Notes: generated by a model not told the origin, from the letters alone. A DNA stretch of 64,000 bases from Chitinimonas sp036961565 (GCF_036961565.1 NZ_JBAMDD010000004.1:186001-250000), one strand, 5' to 3'; positions 33,425 through 42,605 are shown, counted from the stretch's first letter. Numbers and translations are program-made.

Positions 33425-34611
33425 GCACCGCTCCGTGCCAGCACCACGCTGGCATTGCTGCCGCCAAAGGCAAAGGAATTACTCAGGGCGTAGTCGAGCG
33501 GCCTGCCCAGAGCCTGGCCCGGCTGCACCAGTGCCAGCGTAGGCAGCGCGGCATCTGCCACGCCATCCCACCAGTGCGGCGGCAGCAGGCCATCGGGGTT
33601 GTCATGCAAGGTCAGCCAGCACAGGGCGGCCTCCAGCGCACCTGCCGCCCCCAGGGTGTGGCCGGTCAAAGGCTTGGTGGAGCTGGTCGGCGTATGGGCG
33701 CCAAACAACTCGCGCACGGCCAGGCTTTCCATGGCGTCGTTCTGCGGCGTGGCTGTGCCGTGCAGGTTGACATAATCGATATCGGCCGGCTGCAGGCCGG
33801 CACGTTGCAGGGCAGCACGCATTGCAGCCATGGCGCCACGGCCACTGGGCTCCGGCGCAGAAATATGGTGGGCATCGGACGATTCGCCCCAACCCGCCAG
33901 CCGCACCGGCCCCATGGCACGGCTCATCAGGAACAAGGCCGCCGCCTCGCCGATATTGATACCGCAGCGATTGGCGCTCATGGGATTGCAGCGCGCTGCA
34001 CTGACCGACTCCAGGGCCGAGAAGCCGGCCACCGTGAAGGCGCACAGCATGTCCACGCCGCCGACGATCACCGCGTCGCAAGCACCCATATGCAGCAGCC
34101 TGGCGGCGCTGGCCAGGGCCTTGGCGCTGGATGAACAGGCGGTGGAGATCACCAGTGAGGGCCCGCCCAGGCCCAACAGCTGGCATAGCATCATGGCCGA
34201 CGAGCCCATCTCCTGCTGGCCGATATGGAAGGCAGGCGGCAACTCGCCATGCTGCTGGTGGTGATCAATGGCCTGCTCAGATTCACCTATGCCCGAGGTG
34301 CTGGTACCCAGCACGATCGCGACCCGCTCCGGGCCATACTGGGCAATGGCCGCATCCACCTGCGGCCGTATCTGTGCCAGTGCCGTCAGCAGCAGGGCGT
34401 TGTTGCGGCTGCGGTGGACGCTGGGCAACCCGGCCACGTCTGCCACAGGCGTTTGTACAGCACCCAGATGCAGGGGGCGGCCGGGCATCAGGCTGGCGTT
34501 TTCAGCCACGCCACCGGGCGTGGTCGCAAACAAGGCAGCCCTGACAGCAGCAGGGCCATCGCCCAGGGCGCACACGACGCCAAGTTCATTGAGATAGACC
34601 GGGCTCGTCAT
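33421..34611 (-). CDS. Second aryl polyene beta-ketoacyl-ACP synthase (FabB/FabF-like)
   Basis: A 396-residue ketosynthase with the C-H-H residues present: VISTACSSSAKALASA (Cys159), VNLHGTATPQND and TKPLTGHTLGAAG. It also has SNSFAFGGSNASVVLAR at the end. Characterised aryl polyene systems use two associated ketosynthases in a heterodimer. This one resembles the ApeC-type partner, although here it keeps the active Cys, so it is not an obvious chain-length factor. It overlaps the DUF3261 lipoprotein (34608) and the dehydratase by 4 bp each. Confidence 0.92.
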   Translation of the reverse strand: MTSPVYLNELGVVCALGDGPAAVRAALFATTPGGVAENASLMPGRPLHLGAVQTPVADVAGLPSVHRSRNNALLLTALAQIRPQVDAAIAQYGPERVAIVLGTSTSGIGESEQAIDHHQQHGELPPAFHIGQQEMGSSAMMLCQLLGLGGPSLVISTACSSSAKALASAARLLHMGACDAVIVGGVDMLCAFTVAGFSALESVSAARCNPMSANRCGINIGEAAALFLMSRAMGPVRLAGWGESSDAHHISAPEPSGRGAMAAMRAALQRAGLQPADIDYVNLHGTATPQNDAMESLAVRELFGAHTPTSSTKPLTGHTLGAAGALEAALCWLTLHDNPDGLLPPHWWDGVADAALPTLALVQPGQALGRPLDYALSNSFAFGGSNASVVLARSGA

Positions 34612-35189
34612 AGCGCGGGTTCCGTGCTTTGTAAACGTGATTCAATCTGCAGCCGATAGCCTTCGCGCTGGTTCTCCAGCACGGCATCCCCCGCCCAGCG
34701 CGGGTTTGCGCTATAGCGCACGCTCAGGGCCGTAACACCATCCTGCTGCAATTGCCGCAGACCTTGATCCTCCAGCAGCACCCAGCCTGCAGGCAGCGCC
34801 TGGCGTATCGAGTCGGCCGGCCAGTAAGCCAGTTGCACATCCCGCAGCACACGGTCACCGTCGACTTCGGCCGGCAGCTTGGGATGGCGGTTCTGTTGCA
34901 ACTCCTGCCCATCCCAGCTCAGGGTCAGCACCCGCTGGCCCAGCGCGATACCAGCCAGTTGTACTGTGCTCGGATCAATTTCCAGCAGGGCCTCCAGCAC
35001 ACGCGGCGTTTCCTCGCGCTTGCTGGGCAAACGGTTATCCACCCGCTCCAGCGTCAGGCGCTGTGCCAGGCTGACGCTGCTGCCAAATGCCGCTGGCGCC
35101 AGGCGCAGAGCCGGCATGGCCGGGCGCGGCTCTGGCGTGCTGGCGCATGCTGCCAGCAGCAAGGCGGCGGTGGCTATCAGGCGGCGCAC
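34608..35189 (-). CDS. DUF3261-type outer-membrane lipoprotein of the aryl polyene cluster
   Basis: A 193-residue lipoprotein (MRRLIATAALLLAAC; lipobox LAAC). The mature part is DUF3261-like: a beta-rich body with SLAQRLTLERVDNR, VLEALLEIDPSTVQLAGIALGQRVLTLSWDG and QLAYWPADSIRQALPAGW. These proteins are standard in aryl polyene clusters and are thought to help lipid or pigment delivery to the outer membrane with the MMPL/LolA-like pair. It overlaps the flavoprotein gene by 13 bp. Direct function is not established. Confidence 0.82.
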   Translation of the reverse strand: MRRLIATAALLLAACASTPEPRPAMPALRLAPAAFGSSVSLAQRLTLERVDNRLPSKREETPRVLEALLEIDPSTVQLAGIALGQRVLTLSWDGQELQQNRHPKLPAEVDGDRVLRDVQLAYWPADSIRQALPAGWVLLEDQGLRQLQQDGVTALSVRYSANPRWAGDAVLENQREGYRLQIESRLQSTEPAL

Positions 35190-36403
35190 AGCTGCTCCAG
35201 CGTCTTCAGGCGGCGTGGTTCAGCCACGTAGGGGTTCTGCTTGTCCCAGGCATAGCCGGCCAGGATGGCGGCAATCATGCGGCGTATCTCGGGCGATTGA
35301 TCCTGATGGAAGATCACGTCCTGGAAGCCGCCGGCATACCAGCTCTCCACAAAGGCGCGGAAGGCATCCACCCCACCCTTCAGGGGCTCGGCATAGTCCG
35401 CCTGCCAATCCACCTTCTCGCCAGCGAACTCACGGGCAATGGCGGCCGTGGCCAGGCTGGCCGATTTGACGGCAATGGTGACACCGCTGGAAAACACCGG
35501 GTCGAGGAACTCGCCCGCATTGCCCAGCAGGGCATAGCCGGGGCCCCACAGCGATTTGACATTGGCGGCATAGCCGGTCAGCTTGCGCGCCGGGGTATCC
35601 CATACCGCGTCCTTGAGCAGGCCCGCCAGGGTAGGCGTCTCGGCAATGATGGCCCGCAGGCGCTCTGTCTCGGTGCCGCTATAGCGCTCGAGGAATTCGG
35701 TACGTGCCACCACGCCCTGCGAGCAACGGCCGTTGGAGAAGGGGATGGTCCAGAACCAGACGTCGACATGCTCGGGATGCACCGAGATCAGTATCTTGTT
35801 GCGGTCGAAACTACCGCTGGGGATGTTGTCCTGCACATGGGTGAAGTAGGCACCACGCAAGGGGAAAGCCGAGGGGGTTTCCAGATCCAGCAGGCGCGGC
35901 AGGATGCGGCCAAAACCGCTGGCATCCAGCAGGAATCGGGCGCTGACCTGGTAGGTCTCGCCTTCCGGCGACAATACCGTCACCTGCGGACGTTCACCGT
36001 CCACATTCACGGTCACCACCTGGTGACGATAGCGTACCTCGGCACCGGCCTTTTCCGCCGCCTTGGCCAGTACGTGGTCGAAGTCGGCCCGCTGCACTTG
36101 GTAGGTGGTACCCCAGCCCTTGGAGAACTTGTCGCGGAAATCAAACTGGGTCTGCTTCTCGCCACGCTGGAAAGCCGCACCGTTCTTGTACTGAAACCCA
36201 GCCTCGACCACATCCTGCAGAAAGCCCGCAGCTTCGATGTATTCCATCGATTGCGGCAGCAGGCTCTCACCTATGGAGAAACGGGGAAACTGTTCCTTCT
36301 CGATCACCAGCACCTGCCGCCCCTGCTGCCGCAACAGCCCGGCCGCCACCGAACCCGATGGGCCGGCACCAATGATCAGGATTTCAGTTTGTTCATGACG
36401 CAT
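35177..36403 (-). CDS. Flavin-dependent halogenase-like oxidoreductase of the aryl polyene cluster
   Basis: About 408 residues from ATG 36403, with AAGGA 8 bases upstream. It has GAGPSGSVAAGLLRQQG (FAD site, residues 12-28), GESLLP (45-50), a Lys in GFQYKNGAAF (K73) at the position of the catalytic Lys of flavin-dependent halogenases, and WFWTIP (216-221), the WxWxIP signature of these halogenases. LWGPGYALLGNAGEFLDPV closes the FAD domain. Xanthomonas xanthomonadin loci contain a comparable halogenase for brominated pigments, so this one may halogenate the aryl head. A non-halogenating FAD oxidase of the same superfamily is the alternative. Confidence 0.8.
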   Translation of the reverse strand: MRHEQTEILIIGAGPSGSVAAGLLRQQGRQVLVIEKEQFPRFSIGESLLPQSMEYIEAAGFLQDVVEAGFQYKNGAAFQRGEKQTQFDFRDKFSKGWGTTYQVQRADFDHVLAKAAEKAGAEVRYRHQVVTVNVDGERPQVTVLSPEGETYQVSARFLLDASGFGRILPRLLDLETPSAFPLRGAYFTHVQDNIPSGSFDRNKILISVHPEHVDVWFWTIPFSNGRCSQGVVARTEFLERYSGTETERLRAIIAETPTLAGLLKDAVWDTPARKLTGYAANVKSLWGPGYALLGNAGEFLDPVFSSGVTIAVKSASLATAAIAREFAGEKVDWQADYAEPLKGGVDAFRAFVESWYAGGFQDVIFHQDQSPEIRRMIAAILAGYAWDKQNPYVAEPRRLKTLEQLCAA

Positions 36404-36442
36404 GGTCTTGTTCCTTGTTGCTGGCACAGTGGCAGCAGCGAT

Positions 36443-36739
36443 TTAATGGATGATCTGCCCGGCACGGAGAATGCCCACCACGCCGACCAGGATCCAGAAG
36501 GTATTGAGCACGGTATAAGCCCGGTCACGCCGCAGGCTGGAACACCAGGCCAGCATCACGGCATCGATGGTGTTGAATATCCAGACGAACATGAAGGGGC
36601 TCTCCGCCCCCATCCAGCTCACCAGGCTGAAGCTGAAAATGCGCATCAGCACCCCTACCATCTCGATCTTCTCGATATGGCGCAGGATGAACTGGTTAAG
36701 TGTTGCCACCGGGGCAAGGGCCAGGCTGCTTGTCGTCAT
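36443..36739 (-). CDS. Small membrane protein between the flavoprotein and MMPL exporter genes
   Basis: A 98-residue protein with two to three hydrophobic helices (MVGVLMRIFSFSLVSWMG, FMFVWIFNTIDAVMLAWC and FWILVGVVGILRAGQII) and no enzyme motif. It lies 11 bp after the MMPL stop and 39 bp before the flavoprotein start, so it is part of the cluster transcript. I do not recognise it. It may be a membrane accessory to pigment transport or to the flavoprotein, which is inference from position only. Confidence 0.6.
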   Translation of the reverse strand: MTTSSLALAPVATLNQFILRHIEKIEMVGVLMRIFSFSLVSWMGAESPFMFVWIFNTIDAVMLAWCSSLRRDRAYTVLNTFWILVGVVGILRAGQIIH

Positions 36740-36750
36740 GTTTATTGCAC

Positions 36751-39117
36751 TCAGGGTTGATTGTTTGCCGTGGCAAGCTGCGATACCGGGGCGGCTTCTA
36801 CCTGCTCGCGGGCAAGTGCTTCGCCGGGGCGGAAACAGGGTGTCAAAAGCCAGATCAGCAGCTCGCCCAACAACATAGTCAGGCCAAAGGCCTGCAGGGC
36901 CGGCGTGGCGGAGAATGCCAGCAGGCCAAAAGACAGCAGGGTACTGACACCGGCCAGCGCGACCGCCAGCCAGGCGGTGCCGTCACCGGGGTGTTCCAGC
37001 AGGAAGATGCCGTAGTCCACCCCCATGCCCAGCAGCAAGACCAGCGCCAGCACGTTGAACAGCTGCAAGGGCACCCCCAGCAGGCCCAGCAAGGCCAGCA
37101 CCAGCAGGCTGCCCAACAAGGTGGGCAGCAAGGCACGCCAGGCCGCCAGGCGGAAGCGCCAGGCCAACGCTACAAATACCGCCACATAGCCCGCCAGCAG
37201 CAGCCAGCTCATGCCCAGGCGATAGCGCGCCAGCAGGCTGGATATCTCCGCTGTCTTGTCCACCCAGCGCACGCCAGGCAAATCGGTGGCCGCCTTGTCC
37301 AGCGCCGGCAGCATGGTCGGGCTCAGGCCGCGCAGCATCAGTACGCTGTAGTGCTTGCCGTCCAGTTCGCCCAGCCACTGCGCCGCAATGATCGATGCGG
37401 CGGGACTGGCCAGCCAGGTGGCCGGGTCCAGCGCTTGGGGCGCCTGCAGCGGTCGAGCCGGCTGCTCGCCCGTCTGTTCGGCAATGGCCGCCAGCGCATG
37501 CCGTTCGGCCTGGGCGGTCAGCAAGGCAGCACGCTGTTGTGTGGCCAGTGAGGGCAACCAGTCCGATACTGCACGGTAGCCCGGCAAGACGCCGTCCCTT
37601 ACCAGGCCGTCCAGCCTTGCCTTCAATCCTTCCTCTCGCTGCAGCAACTGCTCCGGGCTGTCACCCGCCACCAGGTAGAACTGACCGGGGCTAGGCATGC
37701 CCAGCAGCCGCCCTACTTCCATTTGTTCGGCCATCAGGCTGGCCGGTGAGCCCTGCAATTGGCGCAGATCGTCGCGGCTCTGCAGGCGCGACAGGCCCAC
37801 ACCCAGCACTACCAGGAGTATCAATGCCAGCACCCAGCCCTTGCGGTTGGGCTGCCAGCGCGGCCAGCGCGTCAGGCTATTGGCAAGATAGCGGGCGAAG
37901 GCCGTTTGCGGCAGTGCACCCCGGTCAAACAGCGGGAACCAGCACACCACGGTCAGAAAGGCCGCCAGCAAGCCTGCCACCGAGAACACGGCCATCTGCC
38001 GCAAGCCAGGGAACGGTGCCAAACCCAGCGCCATATAGGCCACCACACTGGTCAGCAGCGCCAGTGCCATACCAGGCAGCAGGCCACGCAGCACCTGCCA
38101 GCGCTCATTGGCCGGCCGGCCCTGGCGAGCCGCGAAATAGTGGAAGCCATAATCCTCGGCCACCCCTACCAGGCTGGCGCCAAACACCAGGGTGAGCAGA
38201 TGCACCTGGCCAAACAGCATGGCCGTCACACTCAGCGCCACACCGCAACCTATCAGCAGCGACAGGCCCACCAGGACAATAGGCCGCAGGGAGCGGAAGG
38301 TCAGCCACACCAGCAACAGCACAGCCAGCAAGGAACCCCAGCCTATGGTGCTCATCTCCCGGTTGGCCTGGGCAGCAGCAGCTTCGGCATGCAGCGGCAC
38401 GCCTGCGGCCAGCAGTCTGATCTCACCCATGCCTTGGGCGGCCAGCTCGGCACGGCTGGATTGCAGTAGTTCGGCCAGCGGCGCCTCACCGGTCACCGCA
38501 AAGGCGGCGCCCTGGAATTGGTAATTCAGCAGCGCCCACTGCTGCCCCTTGCCCTGTAACCACAACAAGCCATCACGGGGGCGGGCGGGGGACTCAGCCG
38601 CCCGTTCGGCCCACCAGTCCTGCCACAGGCCCAGCGGGTCGGCCAGGCGGTCGCCAAACTGCGGCCCAGCAGCGGGTTGGTACAAACGCATCAGGGCGGT
38701 GCTGGCCCATTGCTCGCTTGGTGCCGAGGCCAACGACCGCAATTGTTCCTGGGTCAACAACCGGTCACGCCAGGGCTGGTAGAACGCCACTGCCGCATCC
38801 AGCCTGCTGGCATCCACCGCAGCGGGCTGCAATAACGCTGGCTGGGTGGCCAGGCGAGCCTGCACCAGCTGCGCTGCACGGCGGGTCTGCGACCAGTCAG
38901 ACGCGCCCACCAGCAGCACAATCTGGCGCTGCGACTGCTCCGCCAGCTTGCGGGTAGCCGCACTCACGGCAGGCGCCTGCTCGTTCTCGGGCAGCAGCGC
39001 CAGCACATCGGTGTTCAGGCGGGCAGCCCGCCAGAACTGAACCTGATGCAGCACGGTGCCCAGCACGACGACTGCCCACACGGCAGCCAGCCACAGAGAG
39101 AGACGCTTAGCGGCCAA
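36751..39117 (-). CDS. MMPL/RND-type exporter of the aryl polyene cluster
   Basis: About 788 residues if started at TTG 39117, which has AGGAGG 9 bases upstream; a TTG at 39168 would overlap the LolA-like gene by 62 bp and is less likely. The protein has an N-terminal helix, a large periplasmic part, then helix bundles (GWGSLLAVLLLVWLTF, VLVGLSLLIGCGVALSVTAMLF, LALVLLLGMGVDYGIFLL), repeated in two halves as in MMPL and RND transporters. It is expected to move the pigment lipid across the inner membrane. Confidence 0.88.
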   Translation of the reverse strand: MAAKRLSLWLAAVWAVVVLGTVLHQVQFWRAARLNTDVLALLPENEQAPAVSAATRKLAEQSQRQIVLLVGASDWSQTRRAAQLVQARLATQPALLQPAAVDASRLDAAVAFYQPWRDRLLTQEQLRSLASAPSEQWASTALMRLYQPAAGPQFGDRLADPLGLWQDWWAERAAESPARPRDGLLWLQGKGQQWALLNYQFQGAAFAVTGEAPLAELLQSSRAELAAQGMGEIRLLAAGVPLHAEAAAAQANREMSTIGWGSLLAVLLLVWLTFRSLRPIVLVGLSLLIGCGVALSVTAMLFGQVHLLTLVFGASLVGVAEDYGFHYFAARQGRPANERWQVLRGLLPGMALALLTSVVAYMALGLAPFPGLRQMAVFSVAGLLAAFLTVVCWFPLFDRGALPQTAFARYLANSLTRWPRWQPNRKGWVLALILLVVLGVGLSRLQSRDDLRQLQGSPASLMAEQMEVGRLLGMPSPGQFYLVAGDSPEQLLQREEGLKARLDGLVRDGVLPGYRAVSDWLPSLATQQRAALLTAQAERHALAAIAEQTGEQPARPLQAPQALDPATWLASPAASIIAAQWLGELDGKHYSVLMLRGLSPTMLPALDKAATDLPGVRWVDKTAEISSLLARYRLGMSWLLLAGYVAVFVALAWRFRLAAWRALLPTLLGSLLVLALLGLLGVPLQLFNVLALVLLLGMGVDYGIFLLEHPGDGTAWLAVALAGVSTLLSFGLLAFSATPALQAFGLTMLLGELLIWLLTPCFRPGEALAREQVEAAPVSQLATANNQP

Positions 39118-39718
39118 GGCGCTTTGCCTCCTCGGCCGTGGGGGCGCTGGCCTCAACCAGCTTGTCAAAACGGATCAGGCTGCTGTCGCCATTGGCCTCT
39201 TCCAGCCGCACCAGTTTCACATGCCGCTCGCCTTCCAGTATCACCCGCTTGAATACACGAGCCAGGCCCGGCTCGCGGGGCGTCAGGGCCAATACCCAGG
39301 CATCCTTGCCACGCAGGCCGCCATCGGTCAGGAAGCGTTTCTGCAGCACGGCCACATCCCCGGCCAGCAAGGCAAACAGCAGCTCATTCATGGCCTGCAG
39401 TGCCGGCTCGCGGCTGGATTCCAGCTGATAGCTAGCCTGGCCCGACTCCGCCGACAGTTTGTCCGGGCTCACCACCAGGCTGGACTCGAACGGCTTGCGG
39501 GTCTGCCACAGCACGCCATGGCCACGCCACAGCAGGAACTCGCCACTGGACAGCAACGGCTTCTTGAAGCCCACCACACTCTTCTGCTGCTCGAACTGGC
39601 CGCGCAGAACCTGCGGGCTGCTCAACCGCGCTTTCACCGCCTCGGCGATATCGGCCGCCCAGGCGGAACCCGCCATTGCCAGGCACAGCAACAGAACGTA
39701 TCGGAACCACTGATTCAT
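39107..39718 (-). CDS. LolA-like outer-membrane carrier of the aryl polyene cluster
   Basis: About 203 residues from ATG 39718, which opens a signal peptide (YVLLLCLAMAGSAWA, cleavage before ADI). The mature part, with LRGQFEQQKSVVGFKKPLLSSGEFLLWRG and VLWQTRKPFESSLVVSPD, is the beta-barrel half-shell pattern of LolA-type carriers. With the MMPL exporter and DUF3261 lipoprotein it probably ferries pigment across the periplasm. It overlaps the thioesterase stop by 4 bp. Confidence 0.88.
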   Translation of the reverse strand: MNQWFRYVLLLCLAMAGSAWAADIAEAVKARLSSPQVLRGQFEQQKSVVGFKKPLLSSGEFLLWRGHGVLWQTRKPFESSLVVSPDKLSAESGQASYQLESSREPALQAMNELLFALLAGDVAVLQKRFLTDGGLRGKDAWVLALTPREPGLARVFKRVILEGERHVKLVRLEEANGDSSLIRFDKLVEASAPTAEEAKRLGR

Positions 39719-40134
39719 GGCGCAGGCACTCCCAGTCTTTCCCACAACACCGGTGGGCAGAGGTATTGCATCTCCTGGCTCTTGGTGCAGACCGCCACCT
39801 GTATGGTGTAGGCCTTGTTCAGGCGCTGGCCGGTGTCTGCATCGCTGATCAGGTATTCGATCTTGAGCCGGTTTTCCCATTCCACGATCTCGGCACGGAT
39901 ACGCAGGCGCTGATTGAACACCGCCGACTTCACATACTTGAGGCGCATGTCGACGATGGGCCAGACAAAGCCCGAGGCATACATCTGCGGGTAGTCGTAA
40001 TCGAATCGTGACAGCAAGGCGCAGCGGGCGATTTCCAGGTACTTCACATAGTTGCCGTGCCAGACGATATTCATCGGGTCCAGGTCATGGAAGGTCGGTG
40101 CCAGCTCGATCTCGTGGGCGAGGTCAATCGACAT
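39715..40134 (-). CDS. Hotdog thioesterase-like protein of the aryl polyene cluster
   Basis: About 139 residues from ATG 40134; the longer open frame upstream overlaps the ammonia-lyase gene out of frame and is rejected. It has EIELAPTFHDLDPMNIVWHGNYVKYLEIARCALLSRF, the 4-hydroxybenzoyl-CoA-thioesterase-like signature with Asp near the front (DLDPMNIVWHGNY), and RLRIRAEIVEWENRLKIEYLI. It may release or transfer the aryl polyenoyl chain. It overlaps the ammonia-lyase end by 11 bp and the LolA-like start by 4 bp. Confidence 0.85.
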   Translation of the reverse strand: MSIDLAHEIELAPTFHDLDPMNIVWHGNYVKYLEIARCALLSRFDYDYPQMYASGFVWPIVDMRLKYVKSAVFNQRLRIRAEIVEWENRLKIEYLISDADTGQRLNKAYTIQVAVCTKSQEMQYLCPPVLWERLGVPAP

Positions 40135-41677
40135 AAACACTCCATGCCTCACGCCGTATGGCGCCCAGCAAGGATTGCAGCTCGCCGTCCAGGGCACGGT
40201 CTTCCACCACCAGGGCGATACGGTCTTCCAGATCGGCCTGCATGCTGGCCAACGCAACCGGCAGCACCAGCTCGGCATCCAGCCGGCGGCGCAGGGCAAC
40301 GCCCTGGCGCGCAGCGATCAGCATGGCCGCCACGACCTGCTCGGTCAGTTCCAGCACGCGCAGGCAATCGCGCGCGGCGATGGTGCCCATGCTGACCTTG
40401 TCCTGGTTATGGCACTCGGTAGAGCGGCTGAACACCGAGGCCGGCATGGTTTGCTTGAGGGCCTCGGCCGTCCAGGCCGACACACTGATCTGCAGCGCCT
40501 TGAGGCCATGATTGATGGCCGCACGGGGGCCTGTGGCGCCCGACAGGTTGCTGGGCAGGCCATGGTTGAAGCGGGTATCCACCAGCAGCGCCAGTTGCCG
40601 ATCCAGCAGATCGGCCACATTGGCCACCGCATTCTTGAGGCCATCCATGGCGAAGGCGATATGGCCGCCGTAGAAATGACCGCCATGCAGCACGCGCTCA
40701 TTCTCGCCGTCGATGATGGGATTATCGTTGGCGCTGTTCAGCTCGTTCTCTATCAGGGTGCGGAAGTAAGGCAGGGCATCTTCCAGCACACCGATCACAT
40801 GCGGGGCGCAACGCAGCGAGTAGCGATCCTGCAGACGCTGCTCGTTGCGACTGGGCTGGTCGCTGGCCAGATCTTCGCGGATACGGCCTGCCACGCGCTG
40901 CTGGCCGATATGGGGCTTGACCGCAAACAGTGCCTGGTCGAAATGGTGGGCATTGCCGGCGCTGGCCAGTACGTTCATGGCGGTCAGGCGGGTTGCCAGC
41001 TGGCACAGGTAGTCGGCACGCCGCCAGGCCAGGCAGGCCAGCGCCGTCATCACCGCCGTACCATTCATGATGGCCAGGCCCTCCTTGGGGCGCAGGCGCA
41101 ATGGCTGTATGCCCAGTTCAGCCAGCACATCGGCGGCATGCCGGCGTTGGCCCTGGTACATCACCTCGCGCTCACCGCACAGCACGGCCGCCAGATAAGA
41201 CAAGGGCGTCAGGTCGCCGCTGGCGCCAACCGAGCCTTCTGCCGGTATCAACGGCAGGATGTCGTGCTTCATCAGGGTGGCGATCTGCTCCAGCAAACCC
41301 ACGCTGACGCCCGACATGCCTTGCGACAACGAAGCCAGCCGGGTTGCCAGTACCGCCCGGGTTTCTTCCGGCGTCAGGAAACGGCCGGCGCCGCAACCGT
41401 GGTAGGTGTACAGATGGTGAGGCAGCTCTGCGACCAGCTCGGGCGGGATGCTGACAGTGCAGGAATCACCATAGCCGGTGGTCACGCCGTAGATGACGCC
41501 GTCTTCCGCCAGCAGGCGGTCAAGAAAATCGGCGCCACGGGCGATACGGGCACGGAAAACCGGGTCGGCCGACAATTCGGCCGGTTGGCGCTGCTCGGCC
41601 ACCGCCACCACGTCTTCTATGGTCAGTCGGCTACCGTCAAAACGGATGGGATCAGTGTTGCGGTCAAGGTTTTGCAT
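40124..41677 (-). CDS. Aromatic amino acid ammonia-lyase (HAL/PAL/TAL family) of the aryl polyene cluster
   Basis: About 517 residues from ATG 41677; the TTG at 41716 is unlikely. The MIO prosthetic group forms from Ala-Ser-Gly at 152-154 (GSVGASGDLTPLSYL). VIYGVTTGYGD (61-71) holds the catalytic Tyr. At the substrate-selectivity position the sequence reads YHGCG (Y92-H93), unlike Ser-His in histidine lyases and His-Leu in the tyrosine lyase of Rhodobacter. In this cluster it could provide an aryl acid (for example coumarate from tyrosine) as starter. The substrate is not settled by sequence. Confidence 0.88.
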   Translation of the reverse strand: MQNLDRNTDPIRFDGSRLTIEDVVAVAEQRQPAELSADPVFRARIARGADFLDRLLAEDGVIYGVTTGYGDSCTVSIPPELVAELPHHLYTYHGCGAGRFLTPEETRAVLATRLASLSQGMSGVSVGLLEQIATLMKHDILPLIPAEGSVGASGDLTPLSYLAAVLCGEREVMYQGQRRHAADVLAELGIQPLRLRPKEGLAIMNGTAVMTALACLAWRRADYLCQLATRLTAMNVLASAGNAHHFDQALFAVKPHIGQQRVAGRIREDLASDQPSRNEQRLQDRYSLRCAPHVIGVLEDALPYFRTLIENELNSANDNPIIDGENERVLHGGHFYGGHIAFAMDGLKNAVANVADLLDRQLALLVDTRFNHGLPSNLSGATGPRAAINHGLKALQISVSAWTAEALKQTMPASVFSRSTECHNQDKVSMGTIAARDCLRVLELTEQVVAAMLIAARQGVALRRRLDAELVLPVALASMQADLEDRIALVVEDRALDGELQSLLGAIRREAWSVYVD

Positions 41678-42605
41678 GTGTTTGATCCCAGAAGGGAAAG
41701 AAATTGAACCAATCAAAAGGCGAGCGGCGCACCAGGGCCGTCAGCGCGGTGGCGTAGCGGCCGGCATAGTCAGCCATGGCGGCTTCGCGCCGGCCGCGCG
41801 GCAATTGCACCTGTTCGGCAAGCCGCTCGAAATGCAGGGTGTAGCCTTCGTTCTCGTGTATGCAGCCCAGCAGATAGAGGGGGCATTTGAGCAAGCTGGC
41901 CAACACATAGGGCCCCACCGGAAAGGGCGCCGGGTGCCCCAGGAAATCGGTAGTGACCGTCTGGCTGGCAAACACCGGAATGCGGTCGCCCGCAATGGCC
42001 ACATACTCGCCAGCCGCCACCTTCTCGGCCAGCAACACGGCGGTGGCGGGGCTGATCTCGGTGACCTCCAGCAAGGTCAGCTCATTATTTGGATTCAGCC
42101 GCTTGAGCAGCTTGTTGAAGCGCACGGCGTGGCGGGTATGCACCAGCACATTGAGCTTGAGCCCGCGCTTGCGCTCGGCCAGCACGCGGCACAGCTCCAG
42201 GCAGCCCATATGGGCCGTGACGATCACCCCGCCCTGCCCCGCCAATGCGGCCTGATACAGCACCTCGCTGCCCACGCTGCGCACCTGGGCAAACTGGTAT
42301 CGCCCCGATACCGCCAGCAGCTTGTCCAGCATGGTTTCAGCAAACAGCATCACATGCCGGACGCTGTCCTGCCATACCGGTGGCCTGCCCAGCGCACCCG
42401 TCGCCTGCTCCAGCCGCGCCAGGTATTGCATGGAGGACGCCCGCAGCGCCGGCTTGGCGGCCCAGTGCAGCAGCACCACCGGGTACAGGCAAAGCCGGAA
42501 CGGCCAGCGGCCCAGCAAGCGGTGTACCCAGTAAAGCAGCCAGATACCCAGGACAAAGGTGTTCTCACCCATCTCAGCCCAATGCTGGCGTGGCGCGGTA
42601 CTCAT
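41664..42605 (-). CDS. Lipid A-type (LpxL/HtrB) acyltransferase-like protein of the aryl polyene cluster
   Basis: About 313 residues from ATG 42605, which overlaps the glycosyltransferase stop as ATGA. The HX4[DE]-type motif region is TAHMGCLELCRVLAE (His and Glu at the acyltransferase positions) with VAIAGDRIPVFASQ and FPVGPYVLASLLKCPLYLL, as in LpxL-type lauroyl transferases. Aryl polyene clusters contain such enzymes to place the pigment on a lipid anchor. Acceptor and donor are unknown. It overlaps the ammonia-lyase start by 14 bp. Confidence 0.87.
   Translation of the reverse strand: MSTAPRQHWAEMGENTFVLGIWLLYWVHRLLGRWPFRLCLYPVVLLHWAAKPALRASSMQYLARLEQATGALGRPPVWQDSVRHVMLFAETMLDKLLAVSGRYQFAQVRSVGSEVLYQAALAGQGGVIVTAHMGCLELCRVLAERKRGLKLNVLVHTRHAVRFNKLLKRLNPNNELTLLEVTEISPATAVLLAEKVAAGEYVAIAGDRIPVFASQTVTTDFLGHPAPFPVGPYVLASLLKCPLYLLGCIHENEGYTLHFERLAEQVQLPRGRREAAMADYAGRYATALTALVRRSPFDWFNFFPFWDQTHAKP

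Noticed and set aside
35087..36760. 557-codon antisense frame over the flavoprotein gene
   Set aside because: Shadow frame; the minus strand holds FAD and WxWxIP motifs.
40052..41707. 551-codon antisense frame over the ammonia-lyase gene
   Set aside because: Shadow frame; the MIO ASG motif is on the minus strand.
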